Positions 10,478-19,579 of a stretch of DNA of 64,000 bases are shown piece by piece. Source of the DNA: Cohnella sp. WQ 127256 (lineage in GTDB: Bacteria > Bacillota > Bacilli > Paenibacillales > Paenibacillaceae). The first letter of the stretch is position 1, and every line of letters starts with the position of its first letter. The translations under genes and the position numbers were made by a program. The DNA is taken from positions 1 to 64,000 of the forward strand of contig NZ_JAMZCY010000004.1 of the NCBI RefSeq assembly GCF_024519285.1, given 5' to 3'. The notes under the pieces were generated by a model. That model was not told the origin of the DNA. It saw nothing but the letters and a program-made list of their open reading frames with translations, and ran no database searches.

Positions 10478-13000
10478 TTATTTCACCAATTGTCCGCGAG
10501 TAACACCAAGCTGATTAATCGCTTTAAGCTTACGCCATACTTCCGATCCACCGATCTTCCCATCAATAGCTGCACGGTAGAGCGTGAGCACCTCACGTAC
10601 TTTATCGGCATTTTCCTCAAGGAACTCCACTCGATAAGAACGTACGCCTAGCTCCATGAACATACTCAAATATTCAGCACCGGATTGCTCGATCGCATTG
10701 TAAACCGTGTTACGACAGCCTTCATCTACGCGAACGGGATGCGACATGCCGATACGATCCTGTAAGGAAGCCCGCTTCTCTTCACAAGGGCGACCACAGT
10801 TCGTGTAATTCGTTCCTTCGCTCATAAAGGTACAGTATACGCAATGCTCTGTATGGAACATTGGCATATGCTGATGGATGACCATCTCCAACCGAGAGGT
10901 GTCCGCACGGCTAAGCATATCAATCATCTGCTGGATATTCAGATCATAGGATGGGGTCACCCAATCACAGCCCGCTTCGCGGAAAAGGTCGACCGTCTTA
11001 TGGTTCGCAACATTCAGCGAAAAATCGCCGATCAGAAGCGGATGAATTTCATCAGGCTTCTCCATGCGTTCCTTCAAATAATAGTAGAGAGCGCCTGTGT
11101 TGCGGACAAGCACGGCATCTGGCTTCAGGTTCAGGATATTGCGATGATACCCATTCTCTCCAGGCATATGAATACGTGGTGTAGCAAGAGCGATACGTTT
11201 GCCAGCTTCACGACACACTTTAATGGCATCTGGGAATTGCTTAATGAATTCAAAATCTGCATACACGAGTGATACATCCGACTTCACAACTTCTTTAACC
11301 TGCTCCAGTGTACGACAGAGAGCTGTCAGCTCAACCTCGCCTGACTGTACAGAGACGTCTTCCTTCGCAATGAAAGAATCCGCGTATTCATCTACTTGCC
11401 GCTTAATATATTGCGGTGGCTGCTCGCGAAGAATTTCCAGCTGTTCGGCAGCCTCACGACGCATCCGGTTCAATTCACGCATCGGCACGATAACTTCACC
11501 CTTAAGTGCGACCTCTAATTGATCCAAATAGTATAGTGTTCCACCTAAGCGGCCTAGTTGCTCCTGCAATACCTCATGGCCAAGAGGACGCTTCTCCGCG
11601 CGTTCTAACGGAATTTCCGATTCGATAGCTACCGTTGTTCCCTTGCCGACATCTGTCCAGATTGTACGCATTGGAACGCCTTCTTGTCCAAATACAGACA
11701 CAGCGAGTGGGAAAGTACGATAAGGCTTATCTGTCTCATAGCTGCTACGAAGACGTCTGTCCAAAGCCGGGTCACTTGTTTTCCAGATCCGATCGCCTTC
11801 ATGAATTCGGTTCAGATCCACATCATTGCGACCTGGGACGATTTCAATTAGCTCACCTTCAGCCGCTTCGCTTTCCAACTTCATTCCTGAGCTGCGCACA
11901 TCATAAACGCGTCCGCCCTCTTCCTTCTTGGTTGGATCGCCAGCGTCGAATACGATACCATCTCCCCGCTTAAGCGGAGCTTCCAAACGGCATAGCACCG
12001 CATCACGAAGGATCTTCTCCACCTTGCCCAGGTAAACGCCACGACTCTTAGGGAAAGTGCCCTCCACGAGTTGCTTATTGTTCGTACCGTCGAGGAAGCC
12101 ATGTGTGAAGCCACGCGAGAAGCTTTGCTGAAGCTCCCGCACTTCTTCCTTAGAAGGCTCTGATTCATCCCCACTGAAATACTTGTCGATTTCCTTGCCA
12201 TATTTGCTTACTACGTTAGCTACATACTCAGGGCTCTTGAGCCGTCCTTCGATCTTAAAGGAGGTAACCCCGGCATCTATTAATTCTGGAACGATATCGA
12301 TTGCTGCCAAATCCTTAGGAGAGAGCAAATATGCGATGTCCCCCATCGGTTGGTGCACGCCATCGACCATCAGATCGTAAGGCAAGCGACAAGCTTGAGC
12401 GCATTCCCCACGGTTCGCGGAGCGACCACCCCATACCTCTGAGGTCAGACATTGTCCGGAGTAAGATACGCAGAGAGCGCCATGCACGAATACTTCCATT
12501 GGAAGCTTCGCTTGTTCCCCGATTTTCTCAATTTGCTTTAAGTTATTTTCCCGTCCAAGAACGACCCTCTCTAATGCGAAAGGCTTAGTAAACTCAACCG
12601 CCTCCGGGGAGGTAATCGTCATCTGCGTCGAACCGTGAATCGGAAAGTCAGGGGATATTTCCCTTATCATCTTAACAAGCCCTAAATCTTGTACGATGAC
12701 TGCATCCACACCCGCATCAATACAAGCCTCTATGAGCTTACGTGCTTCTGGTAGCTCATTCTCAAATACGAGTATATTAAAGGTAAGAAAGCCTTTCGCT
12801 CCGTACTTATGCAAGAAAGCCATAATCTCTGGAAGCTCATTCGTCTGGAAGTTATGTGCACGAGCCCTCGCATTAAACTTCTCAACGCCGAAGAAAACCG
12901 CATTAGCCCCGTTCGCTACCGCAGCCCGCATACACTCCCAATCTCCTGCTGGTGCTAACAATTCAATATCTTCACGCCGTAAGGCGACCTTATCATTCAT
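10478..13000 (-). CDS. U32 family protein with DUF3656 domain (RlhA/YdcP-like)
   Basis: 840 residues from the ATG at 13000. The in-frame TTG at 13018 lies in the GGAGGG ribosome site, so the ATG 11 bases after it is preferred. The N-terminal U32 TIM barrel begins ELLAPAGDWECMRAAVANGA and carries the Cys-rich core HGALCVSYSGQC plus ECAQACR (about 170-200), the four-Cys pattern linked to an Fe-S cluster in this family. A DUF3656 insert and a second U32-like half follow, with further Cys motifs HCVYCTF and CGRPCEEKR near the C-terminus. Although named collagenase-like peptidases, characterised bacterial members of this size hydroxylate RNA (RlhA on 23S rRNA C2501, TrhP on tRNA). An RNA-modification role is inferred from the family, not shown here. 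Confidence 0.85.
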   Translation of the reverse strand: MNDKVALRREDIELLAPAGDWECMRAAVANGANAVFFGVEKFNARARAHNFQTNELPEIMAFLHKYGAKGFLTFNILVFENELPEARKLIEACIDAGVDAVIVQDLGLVKMIREISPDFPIHGSTQMTITSPEAVEFTKPFALERVVLGRENNLKQIEKIGEQAKLPMEVFVHGALCVSYSGQCLTSEVWGGRSANRGECAQACRLPYDLMVDGVHQPMGDIAYLLSPKDLAAIDIVPELIDAGVTSFKIEGRLKSPEYVANVVSKYGKEIDKYFSGDESEPSKEEVRELQQSFSRGFTHGFLDGTNNKQLVEGTFPKSRGVYLGKVEKILRDAVLCRLEAPLKRGDGIVFDAGDPTKKEEGGRVYDVRSSGMKLESEAAEGELIEIVPGRNDVDLNRIHEGDRIWKTSDPALDRRLRSSYETDKPYRTFPLAVSVFGQEGVPMRTIWTDVGKGTTVAIESEIPLERAEKRPLGHEVLQEQLGRLGGTLYYLDQLEVALKGEVIVPMRELNRMRREAAEQLEILREQPPQYIKRQVDEYADSFIAKEDVSVQSGEVELTALCRTLEQVKEVVKSDVSLVYADFEFIKQFPDAIKVCREAGKRIALATPRIHMPGENGYHRNILNLKPDAVLVRNTGALYYYLKERMEKPDEIHPLLIGDFSLNVANHKTVDLFREAGCDWVTPSYDLNIQQMIDMLSRADTSRLEMVIHQHMPMFHTEHCVYCTFMSEGTNYTNCGRPCEEKRASLQDRIGMSHPVRVDEGCRNTVYNAIEQSGAEYLSMFMELGVRSYRVEFLEENADKVREVLTLYRAAIDGKIGGSEVWRKLKAINQLGVTRGQLVK

Positions 13001-13073
13001 CTTTACAAATCCCTCCAAGCCGCATCAAGCACGGCATTCGCTGTTCTCATTATTGCGTTAACGGCATTGGAGG

Positions 13074-14360
13074 TCAACTGTTTTTGTCCCAGGTGTTATC
13101 TATGTTCTCCAACATTTCTTTTGGTGTTAATGCATTTAAATAGACACCTTGCGCAGATTTGGAAATCTCGGTCGCTGTCACGTCCCCTGCGCTTGACCAT
13201 CCTTGATTCAAGAAGCGATAGCTTTTACTCTTCGACAATGCTGCCGAAATTTTCGTGAAAGCCGGTGCCACGTCATTATTGCCATCCTTAATTGTCAGGA
13301 ATGCCCCTTGGCTACGGGTCCATAGAGAAAGATTCTCTTCCTTGGACCAGAACTCCAGATACTTCTTAGCCGCCTGTGCATGTTTGGATTTCTTGTTAAT
13401 TACCCAAGCGGTTCCAACGTCCGCAGAGACGATTAATTCTTCACCCTTGTTGTTTGCGGGCATTGGAAACATGCCGACACGAATGTCATCATTCATCTTC
13501 TGTATTCCGGCAAGCGACCAGCTCCCGTTAATCATCATCGCCGATTGCTCCGTAGCGAAATCCCTGACCGCTTGCTCTTGGCTTATTCCAACACTATCAG
13601 GAGTCAAGTATTTTAGCTTATCTAGCGAGAACCATCTATCGAGCATCTCGTCCCAAGTACCTGAAAAGTGAACTTCGCCACTCAATAACTTCCTATCATA
13701 ATCAGGATCCTTAGCATAAATCATACTCGGAGCCATTGTGAATAGCGCTGCAAGGGTCATCCAACCATCATTGTTGCCGATCGCTATCGGATTAATTCCT
13801 GCTTCTTTAAGAGACTTGCAAACAGCAAGAAAAGCATCCCAATCTTGCGGAATTTGGATGCCAAGCTTATCGAATATCAATTGATTATAGTATACACCTA
13901 GTATAACCATATCATTGGGGGTGCCATACACTTGACCCTCATAGGATACCGCTTTCAATGCGTCCGGAGTAAAGCCGTTAAGCCAATCCTCATCTCCGAT
14001 ATCCATTAAGAAGCCAGCTTTCGCATATCTAGACATTTCTGCTCCGCTATGCAACATAACGACGTCTGCAGCATCACCGGCTGCGAACCGGGTCTCGATA
14101 TAGGTATTGTATAAATTGCCGGGCATGCCCTCGTAAATGACTTTGATCCCTGGATTTTCTCGCATGAATTTGTCATTTAGCTCAGGAATCGTCCCTAGCT
14201 CGCTTCCCGACTTAAAGCCGGAAATATTAAGAACCTCCTGGGCTTCCTGCGAAGAAACCGCATTTACCGGCATTTGCGATTCCGTCTTCGGCGCACAACC
14301 GCCAACTAGGAGCAATAGGCTTACCGCTACAAGCGAGCCTATTCTAATCACTCTTTTCAT
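13074..14360 (-). CDS. extracellular sugar-binding lipoprotein of an ABC importer (second copy)
   Basis: 428 residues from the ATG at 14360; AGAGGTG lies six bases upstream, while the in-frame GTG at 14369 falls inside that site. It has a signal peptide and lipobox LLLVGGC, then a family 1 solute-binding fold. It is clearly paralogous to the binding protein at 19580-20905: the runs GDAADVVMLHSGAEM and GDAADIVMMHPGAEI align, as do PNDMVILGVYYN and PNDMAALAVFYN, and the C-terminal FLNQGW blocks. It is the last gene of the operon, 33 bases after the response regulator. It may bind a second ligand, or present ligand to the histidine kinase rather than to the permeases. No terminator was recognised after it. 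Confidence 0.9.
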   Translation of the reverse strand: MKRVIRIGSLVAVSLLLLVGGCAPKTESQMPVNAVSSQEAQEVLNISGFKSGSELGTIPELNDKFMRENPGIKVIYEGMPGNLYNTYIETRFAAGDAADVVMLHSGAEMSRYAKAGFLMDIGDEDWLNGFTPDALKAVSYEGQVYGTPNDMVILGVYYNQLIFDKLGIQIPQDWDAFLAVCKSLKEAGINPIAIGNNDGWMTLAALFTMAPSMIYAKDPDYDRKLLSGEVHFSGTWDEMLDRWFSLDKLKYLTPDSVGISQEQAVRDFATEQSAMMINGSWSLAGIQKMNDDIRVGMFPMPANNKGEELIVSADVGTAWVINKKSKHAQAAKKYLEFWSKEENLSLWTRSQGAFLTIKDGNNDVAPAFTKISAALSKSKSYRFLNQGWSSAGDVTATEISKSAQGVYLNALTPKEMLENIDNTWDKNS

Positions 14361-14393
14361 GGAGTCCACCTCTGAATAAAACGGGATGTTAGA

Positions 14394-15950
14394 TCATTTG
14401 TTGGACTTATCTCGATATTCGGTCGGAGTAGAGCCACATAGGCGACCAAACAATGTACTGAAATATTTAGGATTCGTATACCCAATCTTCAAGGCAATCT
14501 CATAAGTTTTAAGATTCGTCTCTTTTAGAAGCAGCTTAGCTGCCGCCATTCTCTTATCCGTTAAATAATCGATAAAGTTATTGCCTGTTACTTGCTTGAA
14601 TAACTCGCTTAAATAATTCGTATTCATATATACAAGCCCTGCCAAAACCTCTAGTCTAAGATCGGGATCACCGTAGTGGTCATTAATGTATTGCTTAACC
14701 ACTTCAATTACGCGCCTTGTTTCCGGCTTTTGTCCGGAGGAGTGCTGCTTAAGCCTCAATGCGAATTGGTCAATCGTCCCCGCGAAGGAAGCTAAGGAAT
14801 AGGGGGGATAGATTCTAGAAAGCAGCCATGGGATTTCCTCTTGTAAGCTTGCGCTTAGGCTCGTATGTATTTTAGCTAAAACAGGACCTAAGACCAAAGA
14901 GAAAAAATGGAAAAAATGTAATGGATTAAATGCCGGATGGCCATTATTTGAAGGAGCACACTCCTCAGCCCAACGCTTCAATATCGCAACAACACTTGTA
15001 TAATCGTTGATTTCAATCGCCTTGATTAGCCGTTCCTCGCGGTCACCCACATTAAACTGTTCTAAGAAAACGCCTTTCCGCTCTGTCCCTCCGTCTTGGA
15101 CGAATAGACTAAACATCGTTTGGCGATAAGCTTCAGGCATCCTTTCGAGCTCTCGAAAAGATTCCGAGCAGCCTAGCACAAGGGAGTCGCCCCCTTCATT
15201 CCTATTCCACACGGGAATCTGGTCACACAGCCATTGCTTCATCTGCGCTTGATCGAGATTAGCGTTTCCTTGCATCAAAATCAGGCCTTGATTAGCAGAA
15301 ATCTTAACTCCACAGGTTTGTTCAATATTTAGATTCCCTTCTAGGACAGCGTTACGCAAAGCGTTCATATGTCGTAGGAGCGATCCTTCCCCTTTCCCTT
15401 CGCCCCCCATCATGAGAATGACGGCATGATCCCCTAATAGATCTCTCCAGCCTATCTTACGGAGTTCGGTCTTCAGCAATACGGTATCTTTATTTTCCCC
15501 CGACAACAAATCAGTGACAGCCCTCTGAAGCAACAGGTCACTCCGTAGCATCTCCTCGCGGACGCTTTCTTCACGTAAGAGAATGTCTCGCTCCAGCTTA
15601 TCCAAGCTCTGCACCAATTCTTTGCGCTGCAAGGGTTTAAGTAAATAATCATTAACTCCGTAACGCATCGCGCTCTGGGCATAGGAGAAGGAATTATGCC
15701 CTGTTAAGATGATTTTGTGGATTTGCGGATGCCGTTCCATTAAGTTGTGGCATAGCTCCAATCCATCCATTCCTGGCATGGAAATATCAATAATCATCAA
15801 ATCAGGTTGAACGGAATTCACCTTATTCAAAGCTTCAACACCGTCTTCCAATAACCCAACAATTTCCCATCGAGGCGCTAGTCGTTCTACAGCTAGTCGC
15901 AAGCCTTGGCGGATAGTTTCCTCGTCGTCAACGATCATCATGGTGGGCAT
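14394..15950 (-). CDS. YesN-type response regulator (receiver + AraC DNA-binding domain)
   Basis: 518 residues from the ATG at 15950, eight bases after AAGGAG, a site that lies in the last codons of the kinase gene; the in-frame GTG at 15959 sits in that site. The receiver (about 1-120) carries the acidic pair DDE, the phospho-acceptor Asp in IDISMPGMDG (about D55) and the Lys in YLLKP. A long middle domain is typical of YesN regulators. The C-terminus has two AraC helix-turn-helix motifs (DLRLEVLAGLVYMNTNYLSE and YEIALKIGYTNPKYFS). It is paired with the kinase directly upstream and probably activates this ABC operon in response to sugar. Confidence 0.93.
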   Translation of the reverse strand: MPTMMIVDDEETIRQGLRLAVERLAPRWEIVGLLEDGVEALNKVNSVQPDLMIIDISMPGMDGLELCHNLMERHPQIHKIILTGHNSFSYAQSAMRYGVNDYLLKPLQRKELVQSLDKLERDILLREESVREEMLRSDLLLQRAVTDLLSGENKDTVLLKTELRKIGWRDLLGDHAVILMMGGEGKGEGSLLRHMNALRNAVLEGNLNIEQTCGVKISANQGLILMQGNANLDQAQMKQWLCDQIPVWNRNEGGDSLVLGCSESFRELERMPEAYRQTMFSLFVQDGGTERKGVFLEQFNVGDREERLIKAIEINDYTSVVAILKRWAEECAPSNNGHPAFNPLHFFHFFSLVLGPVLAKIHTSLSASLQEEIPWLLSRIYPPYSLASFAGTIDQFALRLKQHSSGQKPETRRVIEVVKQYINDHYGDPDLRLEVLAGLVYMNTNYLSELFKQVTGNNFIDYLTDKRMAAAKLLLKETNLKTYEIALKIGYTNPKYFSTLFGRLCGSTPTEYRDKSNK

Positions 15951-15955
15951 CCTGC

Positions 15956-17731
15956 TCACTCCTTGCCGAGATATTTGATGCTAATCTCCACGCACGTACC
16001 GCTTTCCGGGTCACCGGAAACCTTCAAACCGTAAGGATAGCCAAAGGAAAGCCGGATGCGATCATGCACGTTCTTCAACCCGATATGGGAAGTTTCAGCC
16101 GAAGCCTCCGACTCCAAATGTGAGCGTACCTTTTCAAGGTTTTCTAGAGAAATACCTACTCCGTCATCGACGACTCGGATAAGCACGTTCTCTCCCTCCA
16201 AAGCTCCTTTAATCAGGATTGAGCCTTCGCCCTTATAAGGAGCTAAGCCATGAACGATCGCATTTTCCACCAAAGGCTGAATAATCCAAGGTAATGTATA
16301 GGAGAGTAGCACTTCATTCGGTAATTCTATGGAAAACTCCATCTTAGGGAAACGTATTTTCTGAAGCTCGATATAGACACGAATATAATCGATTTCTTGC
16401 GAAAATGGTATTCGCTCTCGGCTAACGTTCATCGACTTGCGAAACAGATCCCCGAGCGAAGAAACCATCTCCGCCACCTCGTAATCTCTGTTCATTTCCG
16501 CCTTCATATTGATAGATTCCAGTGTATTAAAAAGAAAGTGAGGGTTGATCTGGCTTTGAAGAGCCTTGAAGTCAGCATCCTTCTTGAGAAGATTTGCGGC
16601 CATGACGTTATTCACGAGCTCATTGATCTTCTGAATCATTACGTTAAAGCTATGACCAACCTGGCCAACCTCGCTTCTGGATGGGGAAGGATACCTTACC
16701 TTGTAATCCCCCTCTTCCACTCGCCTCATCAAAGCTCTGATTTTCTTCAAGGGTCTAATCATATAAGAAGTCAAAATCGCCGAAAGACTGACTGATATTA
16801 ACAAGGTCACTACCGCTAGCGTCCACAATAAGTTTCGAATGATGTTAAGATCATCCGTCAGCTCATGGATCGGGACGAGACCAACGACTTTCCAACCAGA
16901 GCTGGGAGAAGTGACATAGTTGATCATCATCGATACATCGTCTATATTAGCGGAGAAGCTGTCCTCTGTTTGTGATAATGCATAGGAGAACTTATTAGCA
17001 ATTCGTTTGCTATCGGGATGGTACAGGATTTGGCCATTCGCATCCGTAACGAATAATTGCCCTCCCTTTTCCCGATTGACGTTACTCAGCACATTGGCGA
17101 TTCCGTCCAAAGCCACGTCCATCATGAGAATGCCCATCGCTTCATTGTTCTCCACGTCGATTAAGCTTCTAGCATAGGAAAGGGCGTAGATCGATTTGCT
17201 GTCACTACTTCGCACGAGGTGTGAAGGGACAATCATCGGTTGTCCTGCAGCCGCCAGTACGTCTTTAAACCAAGGCTCTCCGGCTACATCGTCGTATTGT
17301 ATTGGATTACCAGTACCATATTCAGTGTAGTAAACGCTTCCATCTGCTTTAAATAAATAAGCGCCCACGATATCCTTCATGGGCGATAAGAACAAATTCC
17401 TTAGCGCCTTGTCTATGTACAGCTTCTCTTGGTATTTCGTTGACGGCGTGTAGGCTTTATTTTTAAGTGCTTCTTTAAGATTATCATCCATGTAGATAGT
17501 AAGCGAGATCCGGTCCAGCTCTTCCAAGTAATTGTCTAAGTTCTTGCCGATCTGACCTAGTAGCTGAATGTCGAAGTTCGCAACCTTTGCCTTCAGGTTC
17601 TGGTTATATTTCTGAAACCCGACGAGAGTAACTGCCAATACCGGCAGCAAAATCATCAGCGTATAAGTAAAAATTAATTGCTTGCTCATGTTCCAGTGCC
17701 TGAAAGCAATCCACTTATTTCTTATGCCCAT
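15956..17731 (-). CDS. YesM-type sensor histidine kinase
   Basis: 591 residues. One membrane segment (about 20-40), a large extracytoplasmic Cache-like sensor (about 41-290), a second membrane segment (about 293-317), HAMP (about 318-370), a His-kinase domain of the PF06580 type with the phospho-acceptor His in NPHFLFNTLE, and a C-terminal ATPase domain with N-box PLVENAIVHG and DDGVGIS. AAGGGG lies nine bases upstream of the ATG. It sits 38 bases after the second permease and directly before the response regulator, so it is the sensor for the sugar imported by this transporter. Confidence 0.93.
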   Translation of the reverse strand: MGIRNKWIAFRHWNMSKQLIFTYTLMILLPVLAVTLVGFQKYNQNLKAKVANFDIQLLGQIGKNLDNYLEELDRISLTIYMDDNLKEALKNKAYTPSTKYQEKLYIDKALRNLFLSPMKDIVGAYLFKADGSVYYTEYGTGNPIQYDDVAGEPWFKDVLAAAGQPMIVPSHLVRSSDSKSIYALSYARSLIDVENNEAMGILMMDVALDGIANVLSNVNREKGGQLFVTDANGQILYHPDSKRIANKFSYALSQTEDSFSANIDDVSMMINYVTSPSSGWKVVGLVPIHELTDDLNIIRNLLWTLAVVTLLISVSLSAILTSYMIRPLKKIRALMRRVEEGDYKVRYPSPSRSEVGQVGHSFNVMIQKINELVNNVMAANLLKKDADFKALQSQINPHFLFNTLESINMKAEMNRDYEVAEMVSSLGDLFRKSMNVSRERIPFSQEIDYIRVYIELQKIRFPKMEFSIELPNEVLLSYTLPWIIQPLVENAIVHGLAPYKGEGSILIKGALEGENVLIRVVDDGVGISLENLEKVRSHLESEASAETSHIGLKNVHDRIRLSFGYPYGLKVSGDPESGTCVEISIKYLGKE

Positions 17732-17769
17732 CGCCTTTTTCCCCTTGGTGCCGTAGTCTCCTCAGTATA

Positions 17770-18594
17770 TCATTCTTTGACTGCACCCGAAGCCATGCCT
17801 TTGATAATACTAGATTGCAGGAAAAAATATAAAATAAGGATCGGTAGCATCGCCATAACGAGAGATGGGAAGATGACTCCCCAATCATTCGTGTTCTGAC
17901 CAACAAAAGAGTACACGCTTAGGTTAATTGTCTGTAAATGCGATTTCTGTAAGAACAGTAACGATATAATAAAGTCATTCCATACATTTAATGAGGTAAT
18001 AATAACGACCGTTGCAGTCACCGGCTTCATGATCGGGAACAAAATGGACCAGAAGGTGCGATAGATCGAGCAGCCGTCAATGCTAGCCGCATCTACCAAC
18101 TCGCGAGATACGGTCCTAAGAAATCCCGTATATAAGAAAATCGTCAATGATAGATTAAAAGCAGCATTCACGATCATGACACCAAGGTGGGAGTTAACGA
18201 TATGAAATACTTTCCCTACCTGATAGAGCGAGATCATTCCCATCTGAAAGGGAAGCATCGTACCCGCCAAGAACAATAGATAAATGGCCTTTGATCCTTT
18301 GGAATCGCTACGCGACAATGGAAATGCTGCCATCGCCCCGGTTAACACCAGCAATAACACGGAGCCTGCAGTAATGATCCCGGAATTAGTGAAAGCAAGC
18401 AGCAGCTTCGCTTCGGAGAAGGCATGGCTGAAGTTAGCAAAGGAAAGAGCAGAAGGCAACGCCAACGGGCTCAACGAGATTTCTTCCGCTGACTTAAACG
18501 CGGTGTTGATCATCGATAATACCGGATAAATATAAATCAGTCCTAATACCCACAGCAAAGTCTCCAACAAATAGTTTCTATTACGGGCCATCAT
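17770..18594 (-). CDS. sugar ABC transporter permease, MalG type
   Basis: 274 residues with six predicted membrane helices and the cytoplasmic EAA loop near residue 160-190 (ELVDAASIDGCSIYRTF), which docks on the ATPase. It ends in the typical GMASGAVKE. Its ATG overlaps the stop of the MalF-type gene (ATGA at 18594-18591), so the two permease subunits are translationally coupled. No ATPase gene is in the operon; family practice in Firmicutes is to share an MsmX/MsmK-like ATPase encoded elsewhere. Confidence 0.93.
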   Translation of the reverse strand: MMARNRNYLLETLLWVLGLIYIYPVLSMINTAFKSAEEISLSPLALPSALSFANFSHAFSEAKLLLAFTNSGIITAGSVLLLVLTGAMAAFPLSRSDSKGSKAIYLLFLAGTMLPFQMGMISLYQVGKVFHIVNSHLGVMIVNAAFNLSLTIFLYTGFLRTVSRELVDAASIDGCSIYRTFWSILFPIMKPVTATVVIITSLNVWNDFIISLLFLQKSHLQTINLSVYSFVGQNTNDWGVIFPSLVMAMLPILILYFFLQSSIIKGMASGAVKE

Positions 18595-19472
18595 TGTGCA
18601 TTCATCTCCCGTCTACGCAAGTAAGCAAGCAGGGGTAAGGATATTAAGAGAATCAGCAGGAACAACACAATGGATGTCGCAGAACCGAAGCCTGCCTTGT
18701 TGCTGCGAAAGCCTTGTTCGAATAGCCGGAAGGTAACCGACTCCGTTGCATAGAACGGTCCGCCCTTCGTCATCAGAAATATCGGATCGAAGATCTTCAT
18801 TGATCCTATCGCCGATAAAAGCAGGTTGATTGTAAGCGATGGGGCGAGCAGCGGGAACGTGACATTGAAAAAGCGTTGCACCGCATTCGCCCCATCGATA
18901 GCAGCTGCTTCTTTCAGCGACTCTGGGATCGTTTGCAAATTCGCTAAATAAATAACCATTGAATAGCCGATAAACTGCCAAACTGACATGACCACGATGG
19001 ACATAAACGCCATTTTCGCGTCACCTAACCACACTTGCTTCAGCCCATCTAGATGGACCAATTCTAGTACGGCATTAATAACGCCCGAAGGATCGAGCAT
19101 CCGTAACCATAGGTAGGACACAACTAATGAGCTCAGAATAACCGGTGTAAAGAAGATCATTCTCAGCACTTTCCGTGAACGAATATTCATATCTAATAAT
19201 ACGGCAAGCAGCAATCCAAGTACGTTCTGGATGACAGTGATCAGAAAAGCATATAACAATGTGTTCTTAATTGCCTTTAGGGAAGCGGAGTCGTTAAAAA
19301 AGGCTACGAAATTGTCCAACCCGATAAAGACAGGCTTTGTAATACCGTTCCATTCCGTCAAGCTATAGTAGGAGCTACTCAGGATGGGATAGAGCAGGAA
19401 CGTGATGTAAATAAATAAGGCAGGCAACAAAAAAACCGAGAAGTAAGTTAGCTTATGAACATAATTTCGCAT
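18591..19472 (-). CDS. sugar ABC transporter permease, MalF type
   Basis: 293 residues with six predicted helices and the EAA loop PESLKEAAAIDGANAVQRFF at about 185-204. AAAGGAAG precedes the ATG. It is the partner of the MalG-type subunit just downstream. It lies 107 bases after the binding-protein gene, across a terminator-like hairpin (19521-19551), which should lower its expression relative to the binding protein. Confidence 0.93.
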   Translation of the reverse strand: MRNYVHKLTYFSVFLLPALFIYITFLLYPILSSSYYSLTEWNGITKPVFIGLDNFVAFFNDSASLKAIKNTLLYAFLITVIQNVLGLLLAVLLDMNIRSRKVLRMIFFTPVILSSLVVSYLWLRMLDPSGVINAVLELVHLDGLKQVWLGDAKMAFMSIVVMSVWQFIGYSMVIYLANLQTIPESLKEAAAIDGANAVQRFFNVTFPLLAPSLTINLLLSAIGSMKIFDPIFLMTKGGPFYATESVTFRLFEQGFRSNKAGFGSATSIVLFLLILLISLPLLAYLRRREMNAQ

Positions 19473-19520
19473 AGGTAGTCGCTTCCTTTCCCTTAAACTC
19501 GCTCCTTCTCTGAATCATTC

Positions 19521-19551
19521 AAAAATGCGGCAGCATGATTCGCCGCCGCAT
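19521..19551 (-). terminator. terminator-like hairpin between binding protein and permeases
   Basis: On the minus strand ATGCGGCGGC (19551-19542) pairs with GCTGCCGCAT (19534-19525) with one mismatch, followed by TTTTTG. It probably terminates part of the transcripts and sets a high binding-protein to permease ratio. Confidence 0.75.
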
Positions 19552-19579
19552 GGTCGTCAGAAAGAGTCAAACCGTTTAC